NCBI GenBank assembly: GCA_023250585.1 | Contig: JAHFAK010000125.1 | Span: forward strand, 1-5,713 | Direction of reading: 5' to 3' | From: Deltaproteobacteria bacterium | Lineage (GTDB): Bacteria; Bdellovibrionota_F; JAHFAK01 | DNA: 5,713 bases | Part shown: in pieces, positions 1 to 5,512 of the stretch | Numbering within the stretch: the stretch's first letter is position 1 | Layout: each line of letters begins with the position of its first letter | Position numbers and translations under genes: made by a program | Notes under the pieces: generated by a model | Told to the model about the DNA's origin: nothing | The model's database searches: none | Seen by the model: only the letters and a program-made list of their open reading frames with translations

Positions 1-1
1 T

Positions 2-112
2 TTTATCAGACTTGAATTAAGGAGGTTTGAAGATGGTATTACTTGGTATCAACAAAAGTGGGATATCGTCAGAGACTCAGTAAAAAATCATCTTGCTATG
101 TCAACTGCGTAA
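2..112 (+). CDS. C-terminal end of a probable nucleotide-sugar epimerase/dehydratase (partial)
   Basis: Only the last 36 codons and the TAA stop (110-112) are in the window; the start lies upstream. The visible tail contains FEDGITWYQQKW. This resembles the C-terminal 'E-D/E-G-hydrophobic...W-Y' stretch that ends extended short-chain dehydrogenase/reductase enzymes acting on nucleotide sugars, such as dTDP-glucose 4,6-dehydratase and UDP-sugar epimerases. The similar stretch in the decarboxylase gene at 4539 is [13 protein letters not shown]. The NAD-binding Rossmann domain and the catalytic YxxxK are outside the window, so the exact reaction cannot be stated. A second nucleotide-sugar gene on the same strand further right supports a sugar-metabolism locus interrupted by the restriction-modification and recombinase block. 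The family call is moderate and rests on a short motif. A different protein with a chance tail is possible. Confidence 0.5.
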   Translation, partial: FIRLELRRFEDGITWYQQKWDIVRDSVKNHLAMSTA

Positions 113-123
113 GATCTCCATTA

Positions 124-152
124 TTAAAACCTGCTGTTTAAGAATTTTTTTT
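124..152 (+). terminator. Weak candidate Rho-independent terminator after the partial sugar gene
   Basis: A short AT-rich stem is formed by TTAAAAC (124-130) and GTTTAA (136-141), with one bulged A and loop CTGCT. A run of eight T follows at 145-152. It begins 12 bases after the TAA of the upstream gene and reads in the same direction. The stem is weak, so the call rests mainly on position and the T-run. The rest of 113-236 holds no recognisable gene. Confidence 0.35.
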
Positions 153-236
153 CTTGGTGTAGATCCGTTTTGTAACTCGGGTAGCACTAGACTCTTCAGG
201 TATATGATTTATTTAATTAGATAAAGCTACTGCCTG

Positions 237-3200
237 TCAAATCTTTTCTCTTCTACAAATCTCCAAGTAAATCTTATTTATTTCAGATTCAATTTCTTTA
301 GTTTTACTGATATCAGAATAGTTTTTATGTGCAAGTTTTGACAAACTTACGAGCTTTTTGTGAGCCTCATTTTTCTCGGAATAATAAGGTATAAATATAG
401 GCGGTCTTATTTTAAAACTCCTTGAGTCTGAGGAATTTATAATAAAATCATGAGTTATTGGTGCATTAAGGATTGCACAGATAAAATGAGCTTCATTTGA
501 AGTTATTAGACTTCCATCTTCTCTTTCTGAAATCGACACTGCATGGTTTTGAAACACAGGTCTTTTGAGTCCTCCCCAGCTAGTTATAACTTCTTCAACT
601 ACAGTTGCTTGCCACTTTGTGTTATCACGAAAAGCTACATAGCTTTTAGCAAAGCTATATTTACCAACCCGTGCAAGGGCATAAAATTCTTGATCCCTTT
701 TCCCTATTATTTTTTCATTGTACGTAGTTTGAGCATCAATTGATTTCTTATTATTAATTAGATATTTGGCTAAGTATGGAGCCTTCTTACGTAAATCAAT
801 AAGCCTTAAAGGTACCCTTGTACTAAATGATTCCTCATAAGGGAAAGGCACTAGAAATGAAGGGGTATCTTCTATGTGCCAACGTTTAATATTTATCCCT
901 TTTATTAATGGGTGTACATATTTTTTTTCAAGTAATACATCTTGTGCAGCGATTTTATGTTTTGAACGATCATTCTGATAGTTCTTTAAATAGATTTCAT
1001 CACTACGTTTTGGCATATCTGGATCTATTTCAAACAAGAAGAGTTCTTGCGGATAAAACTCAATACCCTCTCTACCAATATAATTGGATACACCAGAAAT
1101 TATTCTAAAATGTTCTAGTGCTGTTGAAGTGTCAGCATATGAGAAGTTCGTACTTGTTTTAATACATTGTCCAAGGACTTTATGTTCTACTTTAAAAAAA
1201 TCTTTAACTTGGTCAAAACGATTATATTGGTTTATCTTATCTATTGTATATTCTGATTTTTTTAGAAACATAGACACAGGTATACCTTTTGTATAATCAG
1301 CTTTGTTTGATGAAATAAAATAGGTAAGGAATTTGTGTTGGACAGGTTGAAATGGATGACCAGATTTAGTCCAATCAAATATCTTTTGAAAGTATAATCT
1401 TCTACCATTTGATTGATAAAAATTCCTAAAGCCCTCATATGTTTGAAGAAGCATAAGATTTTGTGGCATTAAGAATCCTAAAACTCCTTTTTCAGAGAGC
1501 CAATTATCTGCCGCAACGTTTGCTATTAATGCACAAATATTCAAATTAATTCCACCTGTGAGTCTATCCCCTGAAAAAAGATGTCGCTCAATACACAAAG
1601 ACTTAATACGATTCCTGTATCCTTCTGGTAAATTACGCCAATCGATCCAAGGTGGGTTGCCTGCTATGATGTCAAACTTTCCCAGGCTTGCAGTAGTTAA
1701 GAAATTAGTTACGATTCTAGCCCATATTCCATTCCATTCGTTTCGCTCTAATTCTATAAACTTTTTCGCAAGTTCATCAATTTTTTTAGCTATTGCAGGA
1801 ATCAAATCTTCTGGCTTCGCAAGTCCTTTAATTTTTTCAGAAACAGCTTGCCAATCTAATGATTTTATATCAAATTCAACTTCAGTCATTACTTTCGAAA
1901 ATTGATCAGTCTTTTTAACAACGCTTTTTGGCAAAACAATATCAATATATCCTTTCAAAGTTTTAATATGGTATCTAAGGCAGGATATATTTTCAATTTC
2001 TAATGGCTCAGGGACATAAGATGAATCACCAAGGTAAACCGGAATATTAAATTGTAGCCCTTCTTCAATCAAGTGAGCAGTATTTATAAAATAATTAACT
2101 CTCCCAGTTAAAACCGATAATGGATTCAGATCAATCCCTTTTACACGATCCAATACCATTTTAAGGCGGTTAGTTTTCTCCTCAGACTGTGTTTCTTCAA
2201 GAACTCGTTGAATAGCGGCTATTAAAAACGTACCAGAGCCTAAGGTTGGGTCAAGCAATTTCCATAAAGTTTTTTTATTTTGCAAGATAGCATCTTCAAC
2301 CAAATTATCTGCGAGCCAAGATGGTGTATAGAATTCACCCAAACTGTGTCTAACTTTAGAAGGTACTATTCGTTGGTATAGTTCTTTAAAAAGGTCGTGT
2401 GTTTTTACTTGTTCATGCACAAGAACTTTATCCTCATATTTAGAAAGTAATGCAATAACCTCTATTATTTTATTGTAAATCTGTTTATTCCATTGTTGAG
2501 TTGAAGAATACCATGAAAAATAATCACCTTCTAATAAATTGTTTATTCCTATAGTTCTAAAGATTTCTCCATCTTCAAGAGATTGCATTTTCATTTGAAG
2601 AACAGTATTTTTGGCTTGTGCAAGATTGCCAAATTCAACAGTATTCTTATTGAAGTAAACTTTGCTAACAACTTTGAAAGCTATCAATTTGACTATAATC
2701 GCATAAGTGGTTTGTAATGAATACAAAGCCAGATATTCTTGTTTATTTGTTTTTATTTCCACATCAACTGCCTCGGCAAGCGACTGCCTCCTTTCTTGGA
2801 TGTCCTTTTGTTGCGAAGTATCATCATGCGAAAGTTTAAATAGTTCTTGCCATTCTTCAAACAACATTTTTGTTTTAGGTTGTAATTTCTTAAGAAGAGT
2901 AACGTAAAATATTTTTGTTAGCTGTTTAGCCAAATTATCATCTAGTGGTTCGCAAAAATCTCGAATAAGATTATCTGAGGTTAGTGCAATCTGTTCTAAT
3001 AAAACTATGGTTTTTATAACTCGATCTAAAATTATTGGGGAGATTTGTCCCCACGCTTCTGTATATATTTTCCCACCTTCATTTCTAATAAATCTGCAAT
3101 GAATGCCATCAGTAACTAAACCAAGATAATCGGTTGGATATTTTGCATTTAAGCCATGTAAATATTCTTCAATCTGCCGAGAAGCTTTCGTTTTCTGAGA

Positions 3201-3497
3201 AGAAGTTCTAAGTTTGCTACTATGCTTGAACTCAATAACAAAAGCACCATACTTACTATCAATTCTTCCCTTTGTAACATGCCTTTCAGTACCAATGAGT
3301 TTTTCTTTCTCTGGATAATATTTAAGCCCAAGTTCATTATTGATAAAAGAAAAAAGATTTAATTCAAAACTACTTACAACTGATGCTTCATTATCAGCCG
3401 TTTCAGATTTTCTCTTAATATCAAGAGTTAATGTTGCCAATTTTTTTCGATAATCGGGTGAAAATAGTTTTTCTGTAAAAATTTGGATTCCTGCCAT
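237..3497 (-). CDS. Type IIG-like restriction-modification enzyme (nuclease, adenine methyltransferase and specificity region in one chain)
   Basis: This 1086-residue protein is predicted to cut unmodified DNA and to methylate adenine in its own recognition site, using S-adenosylmethionine, as a one-gene defence system. An N-terminal PD-(D/E)XK nuclease is seen as GRID (Asp80) followed by VIEFK (Glu89, Lys91), the D-X8-E-X-K layout of MmeI-like nucleases, with Gln108 downstream. Residues about 150-380 are a mostly helical connector. The methyltransferase shows motif X GEFYTP (387-392), motif I DPTLGSGTF (416-424), an acidic motif II in KGIDLNP (453-459, Asp456) and catalytic motif IV NPPW (614-617). 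That order is gamma-class N6-adenine, Eco57I family. Residues about 800-1035 fit a target-recognition domain and end in a helical tail. There is no helicase, so it is not a classical Type I or Type III subunit. An in-frame TAA shortly upstream fixes ATG 3497 as the first ATG; no Shine-Dalgarno site is visible. The reading frame is intact, so the enzyme may be active. The recognition sequence cannot be predicted. Confidence 0.88.
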   Translation of the reverse strand: MAGIQIFTEKLFSPDYRKKLATLTLDIKRKSETADNEASVVSSFELNLFSFINNELGLKYYPEKEKLIGTERHVTKGRIDSKYGAFVIEFKHSSKLRTSSQKTKASRQIEEYLHGLNAKYPTDYLGLVTDGIHCRFIRNEGGKIYTEAWGQISPIILDRVIKTIVLLEQIALTSDNLIRDFCEPLDDNLAKQLTKIFYVTLLKKLQPKTKMLFEEWQELFKLSHDDTSQQKDIQERRQSLAEAVDVEIKTNKQEYLALYSLQTTYAIIVKLIAFKVVSKVYFNKNTVEFGNLAQAKNTVLQMKMQSLEDGEIFRTIGINNLLEGDYFSWYSSTQQWNKQIYNKIIEVIALLSKYEDKVLVHEQVKTHDLFKELYQRIVPSKVRHSLGEFYTPSWLADNLVEDAILQNKKTLWKLLDPTLGSGTFLIAAIQRVLEETQSEEKTNRLKMVLDRVKGIDLNPLSVLTGRVNYFINTAHLIEEGLQFNIPVYLGDSSYVPEPLEIENISCLRYHIKTLKGYIDIVLPKSVVKKTDQFSKVMTEVEFDIKSLDWQAVSEKIKGLAKPEDLIPAIAKKIDELAKKFIELERNEWNGIWARIVTNFLTTASLGKFDIIAGNPPWIDWRNLPEGYRNRIKSLCIERHLFSGDRLTGGINLNICALIANVAADNWLSEKGVLGFLMPQNLMLLQTYEGFRNFYQSNGRRLYFQKIFDWTKSGHPFQPVQHKFLTYFISSNKADYTKGIPVSMFLKKSEYTIDKINQYNRFDQVKDFFKVEHKVLGQCIKTSTNFSYADTSTALEHFRIISGVSNYIGREGIEFYPQELFLFEIDPDMPKRSDEIYLKNYQNDRSKHKIAAQDVLLEKKYVHPLIKGINIKRWHIEDTPSFLVPFPYEESFSTRVPLRLIDLRKKAPYLAKYLINNKKSIDAQTTYNEKIIGKRDQEFYALARVGKYSFAKSYVAFRDNTKWQATVVEEVITSWGGLKRPVFQNHAVSISEREDGSLITSNEAHFICAILNAPITHDFIINSSDSRSFKIRPPIFIPYYSEKNEAHKKLVSLSKLAHKNYSDISKTKEIESEINKIYLEICRREKI

Positions 3498-3541
3498 ATA
3501 TCTACATTAATAAATCATCAACATGAAGTAAAATCGCTTAT

Positions 3542-3569
3542 ATTTTATACTTCTTAATAAGTTAATCAA
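3542..3569 (-). promoter_or_regulatory. Candidate promoter of the restriction-modification gene
   Basis: On the minus strand a -35-like TTGATT (3569-3564) and a -10-like TAAAAT (3547-3542) are separated by 16 bases, which would place the transcript start about 38 bases before the ATG at 3497. The region is very AT-rich, so chance matches are likely; an alternative -10-like TATAAT also lies nearby at about 3576-3571. No Shine-Dalgarno sequence precedes the start codon. Confidence 0.3.
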
Positions 3570-3593
3570 TTATATACCAAGGAGGTTATCTAC

Positions 3594-3635
3594 ATGATTG
3601 TCTCTGCAGGCAATATATTTAATAAGTGTAAATGA
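3594..3635 (+). CDS. Possible 13-codon leader ORF or remnant of a gene start
   Basis: A strong Shine-Dalgarno sequence, AAGGAGG (3579-3585), lies eight bases before an ATG. The ORF encodes MIVSAGNIFNKCK and stops at TGA 3633-3635. That stop overlaps the ATG at 3632 of the following reading frame as ATGA, the arrangement typical of translational coupling. This is the best ribosome-binding site near a gene boundary in the window. The peptide has no recognisable domain or attenuator-like codon run. It may be a leader peptide, or the surviving first codons of a gene that once began here and was cut by the deletion that removed the recombinase N-terminus. Expression is not shown. Confidence 0.25.
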   Translation: MIVSAGNIFNKCK

Positions 3636-4242
3636 TTACAAATCACCAAAACAAATCCAACCAATTCCTTGATGAAAGTTTTCTAATATTTTTAATTCAG
3701 CTATCAGTTAGTTGGTATATAAACCCAAATGCTTTAAAAGACTTGATCATGGACAAAGAAAAACTTGAATGGGTAAAAGAAGGGCTAAGAGATAGTCATA
3801 ATGAAGAAAAGAAAATTAGGGAAGAAATTATTTAGAACTTGAAAATGAATTGAGGCTTGTAAGAGAAAGACTTGATAAGTTATATATCGATAAGCTAGAG
3901 GGAAAAATTACTGAGGATTTTTGGAGTCGCACAAGTGATAACTGGCTTAAAAGACAACATGAACTGACAAGTACTATCGAACAACATAAAAATGCAAACA
4001 TTGAATATCTCAATGATGGTATTTCCTTGCTAGATAAGGCAAATAACTTATATAAAGAATATAGGCTCAAGGAAGAAATTGATGAAAAGAGAAAACTTTT
4101 AAATATTGTAGTTTCGAACTCGGTATTAAATGGCTCAAACCTAGTTGTAGAGTACAACGAACCGTTTTTAATTTTCTCAAATATCACAAACACTGGAAAC
4201 TGGCGGGGCCGACGAGACTCGAACTCGCGACCTCATGCGTGA
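3632..4242 (+). pseudogene. Serine site-specific recombinase remnant, C-terminal part only, frameshifted
   Basis: Two adjacent frames together give the end of a large serine recombinase. Frame one (ATG 3632 to TAG 3833-3835) is convincing only from about 3728, where NALKDLIMDKEKLEWVKEGL and RDSHNEEKKIREE match the stretch before the coiled coil. Frame two continues from 3835 as ELENELRLVRERLDKLYIDK then LEGKI, the coiled-coil hallmark of zinc-ribbon recombinases, and later KRKLLNIVVSNSVL. Adding one T in the TTT at 3831-3833 joins the frames as EEIILELENEL. The resolvase domain with its catalytic serine, the DNA-binding domain and the zinc ribbon are all missing; about 170 residues remain of the 500 or so usual for this family. 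The end, WRGRRDSNSRPHA, is the antisense of tRNA-Asp. The gene is most likely dead. The first 30 or so residues, MITNHQ..., are not recognisable and may be chance sequence or deletion-junction filler. Confidence 0.72.
3728..4242 (+). mobile_element. Probable tRNA-proximal end of a degraded integrated element
   Basis: The recombinase remnant runs directly into the 3' end of tRNA-Asp, the usual arrangement when an element integrates at a tRNA and its recombinase gene sits at the element edge. The restriction-modification gene to the left is the likely cargo. The far end was not located: neither the 113-236 spacer nor any other part of the window shows a direct copy of the tRNA 3' end. The interval given covers only the recognisable recombinase portion and its tRNA overlap. 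The element may extend left to about position 113 or may have been trimmed. Confidence 0.4.
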
Positions 4243-4277
4243 CAGGCATGCGTTCTAACCAACTGAACTACGACCCC
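4201..4277 (-). tRNA. tRNA-Asp (anticodon GTC), CCA encoded
   Basis: Read on the minus strand, the gene starts GGGGTCG and ends CGGCCCC-G-CCA; the 7-bp acceptor stem pairs with one T-G wobble. The D arm is GTTC/GAAC. The anticodon arm is CATGC/GCATG with loop CTGTCAC, so the anticodon is GTC (aspartate) with T33 and A37. The variable region is AGGTC. The T arm is GCGAG/CTCGT around TTCGAGT. Total length is 77 with the 3' CCA in the DNA. All arms are complete, so the gene should be functional even though it served as an apparent integration site. The opposite strand encodes the last 13 residues of the recombinase remnant. Confidence 0.97.
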
Positions 4278-4295
4278 TTTTTTGTATAGCGCTCC

Positions 4296-4324
4296 GCCCA
4301 GCCCTTTCTGGGAAAGAGCTGGGC
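4296..4324 (+). terminator. Strong GC-rich hairpin, possible terminator facing away from the tRNA
   Basis: GCCCAGC (4296-4302) pairs with GCTGGGC (4318-4324). After one C-A mismatch, CTTTC (4304-4308) pairs with GAAAG (4312-4316) around a TGG loop. On the plus strand TTTT follows only after five bases (4330-4333), so it is an imperfect Rho-independent terminator; it could end rightward transcription coming through the recombinase remnant. On the minus strand it lies about 19 bases before the tRNA-Asp 5' end and could sit in the tRNA leader or promoter, with a TATACA (4288-4283) between them. Confidence 0.5.
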
Positions 4325-4357
4325 TCCACTTTTATCGATGTCACTTTACGATGTTCT

Positions 4358-4380
4358 GGTTTTTCGCTTACGGAAAAACC
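4358..4380. repeat. Perfect 8-bp inverted repeat with 7-base loop
   Basis: GGTTTTTC (4358-4365) and GAAAAACC (4373-4380) are exact reverse complements around the loop GCTTACG. No T-run follows on either strand, so a terminator is unlikely. It lies in the 261-base gene-free stretch between the tRNA and the decarboxylase gene. It could be an RNA hairpin in a leader or a protein-binding site. The rest of that stretch (4381-4490) shows only AT-rich sequence. Confidence 0.4.
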
Positions 4381-4493
4381 TTCACTTGAAATTTGGTTTA
4401 AAGATTTAAAGAATCAGGATTCAACAAAATCATAATTATTATATCTTATTGATTGATATTACTTGTTTTAAGCCCAATTTTATTTCTTACGCG

Positions 4494-4516
4494 TTATAGA
4501 AAAATCTTTTCTATAA
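4494..4516. promoter_or_regulatory. Perfect 10-bp palindrome upstream of the decarboxylase gene, candidate operator
   Basis: TTATAGAAAA (4494-4503) and TTTTCTATAA (4507-4516) are exact reverse complements with a three-base spacer ATC. The repeat ends 22 bases before the ATG at 4539. A -10-like TAGAAT (4525-4530) lies just after it, so the palindrome would cover the -35 region, a typical place for a repressor site. In RNA it would form a weak A/U hairpin. No regulator gene is in the window. Confidence 0.45.
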
Positions 4517-4524
4517 AAAACCGT

Positions 4525-4530
4525 TAGAAT
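4525..4530 (+). promoter_or_regulatory. Candidate -10 box giving a nearly leaderless transcript
   Basis: TAGAAT ends eight bases before the ATG at 4539, so transcription would begin at or within a base or two of the start codon. No Shine-Dalgarno sequence is present between it and the ATG, which is consistent with a leaderless message. No clear -35 box is seen; the palindrome at 4494-4516 occupies that position. Confidence 0.3.
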
Positions 4531-4538
4531 AATACATT

Positions 4539-5471
4539 ATGCGAATCGTAATTACAGGCGGAGCGGGATTTATAGGTTCACACCTTGTAGAAAAATTTCT
4601 TTCTCTTGATCATCAGGTTGTTGTTATTGATAATTTGATTACAGGAAAATCTGAGAACTTAACTCTCCATAAAAATTTGATTTTTATAGAACAAAATATT
4701 TGTAAATATACTGAAGTAGAAGGAAAAGTAGACTGGGTTATGCATTTTGCCAGCCCGGCTTCACCAATTGATTTTAAAAAATTACCCATTCAAATTTTAA
4801 AAGTCGGCTCAAGCGGTACGATAAATGCTCTTGGCATTGCAAAAGTAAAAAAAGCAAAGTTTTTTCTTGCCAGCACTTCTGAAGTTTATGGAGATCCCCT
4901 GGAACACCCTCAGAAAGAGACTTATGTAGGAAATGTAGATCCAATTTCTGAGAGATCTGTTTATGATGAAGCAAAACGCTTTGCTGAAGCTACTACTATG
5001 GCATATCACAGATTTCATAAAATTGACACTAGGATTATCCGTATCTTTAACACCTATGGTCCCCGTATGCGTCCTGAAGATGGAAGAGTTATTTCAAATT
5101 TTATTAGCCAAGCTCTTACAAATAAACCAATTACAGTTTATGGCGATGGTACTCAAACAAGAAGCTTTCAGTATGTGACTGACTTGGTCGAAGGTGTGGT
5201 TCGTTTAATGGATGTAGATTTTTATGATCCGGTAAACCTTGGAAACCCTATTGAATATACTATTTTAGACCTGGCAAAAATTATTAAAAAACTTACAAGT
5301 TCAAACAGCGAAATTGTTTTTAAACCGTTGCCTGAAGCAGATCCAAAACGCAGAAGACCAGACATATCCAGAGCAAAACAAATGTTAAAATGGGAGCCAA
5401 AAATCTCTCTGGAAGATGGTTTAATGAAAATGATTGAATATTACAAGCCATTATTACAATTACAAAAGTAG
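4539..5471 (+). CDS. UDP-glucuronate decarboxylase-like NAD-dependent sugar-nucleotide enzyme
   Basis: This 310-residue extended short-chain dehydrogenase/reductase most likely converts UDP-glucuronate to UDP-xylose and CO2 in the cytoplasm, supplying a sugar for surface glycans. The N-terminal NAD site is GGAGFIG (7-13), with Asp31 at the end of the second strand. HFASPASP (69-76) is characteristic of the UDP-glucuronate decarboxylase branch. STSEVYGDP (112-120) carries the Ser-Glu pair linked to decarboxylation in ArnA and UXS enzymes. The catalytic YxxxK is Tyr142/Lys146 in [20 protein letters not shown] (169-177), [10 protein letters not shown] (184-193), RSFQYVTD (208-215) and the Arg-rich DPKRRRPDI (268-276) are also as expected. 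Length is normal for the soluble bacterial form, with no membrane anchor. The [20 protein letters not shown] segment (123-142) departs slightly from the common GNVNPIGPRS form. A related decarboxylase/epimerase is the alternative. The start has no Shine-Dalgarno site. An M55 peptidase gene follows after 41 bases without a terminator. Confidence 0.85.
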   Translation: MRIVITGGAGFIGSHLVEKFLSLDHQVVVIDNLITGKSENLTLHKNLIFIEQNICKYTEVEGKVDWVMHFASPASPIDFKKLPIQILKVGSSGTINALGIAKVKKAKFFLASTSEVYGDPLEHPQKETYVGNVDPISERSVYDEAKRFAEATTMAYHRFHKIDTRIIRIFNTYGPRMRPEDGRVISNFISQALTNKPITVYGDGTQTRSFQYVTDLVEGVVRLMDVDFYDPVNLGNPIEYTILDLAKIIKKLTSSNSEIVFKPLPEADPKRRRPDISRAKQMLKWEPKISLEDGLMKMIEYYKPLLQLQK

Positions 5472-5512
5472 GGACATACCAATGTGTTTGCCCGTTCGTT
5501 ATGAGAAGAAGT

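Noticed and set aside
33-83. AAGGAGG followed by an ATG and a 16-codon ORF at the left edge.
   Set aside because: The purine run is explained as codons (AGG AGG) within the tail of the sugar-enzyme frame, which shows a recognisable family-like ending; the small ORF is out of frame and has no features.
136-211. A minus-strand open stretch reading HIPEESSATRVTKRIYTKK downstream of the restriction-modification gene, resembling a protein C-terminus.
   Set aside because: It has no start codon and is closed by an in-frame TAA just upstream, leaving about 24 codons. No family is recognised, so chance or an unidentifiable remnant is as likely.
231-239. TGCCTGTCA, identical to nine bases of the tRNA-Asp anticodon arm, near the far end of the restriction-modification gene; considered as a duplicated attachment site.
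   Set aside because: It is in the inverted orientation relative to the tRNA, only nine bases long, and comes from the anticodon arm rather than the 3' end. A left attachment copy should be a direct repeat of the tRNA 3' part.
3594-3685. Possible reassignment of TGA as a sense codon (as in some candidate-phylum bacteria), which would extend the 13-codon ORF.
   Set aside because: The extended peptide is not recognisable and stops soon after. The restriction-modification gene ends at TGA at a sensible C-terminus, so the standard code fits.
3828-4193. A 121-codon ORF on the minus strand.
   Set aside because: It lies opposite the recombinase remnant, is dominated by Ser/Leu/Phe as expected for the reverse of a Lys/Glu-rich coiled coil, and has no domain signal.
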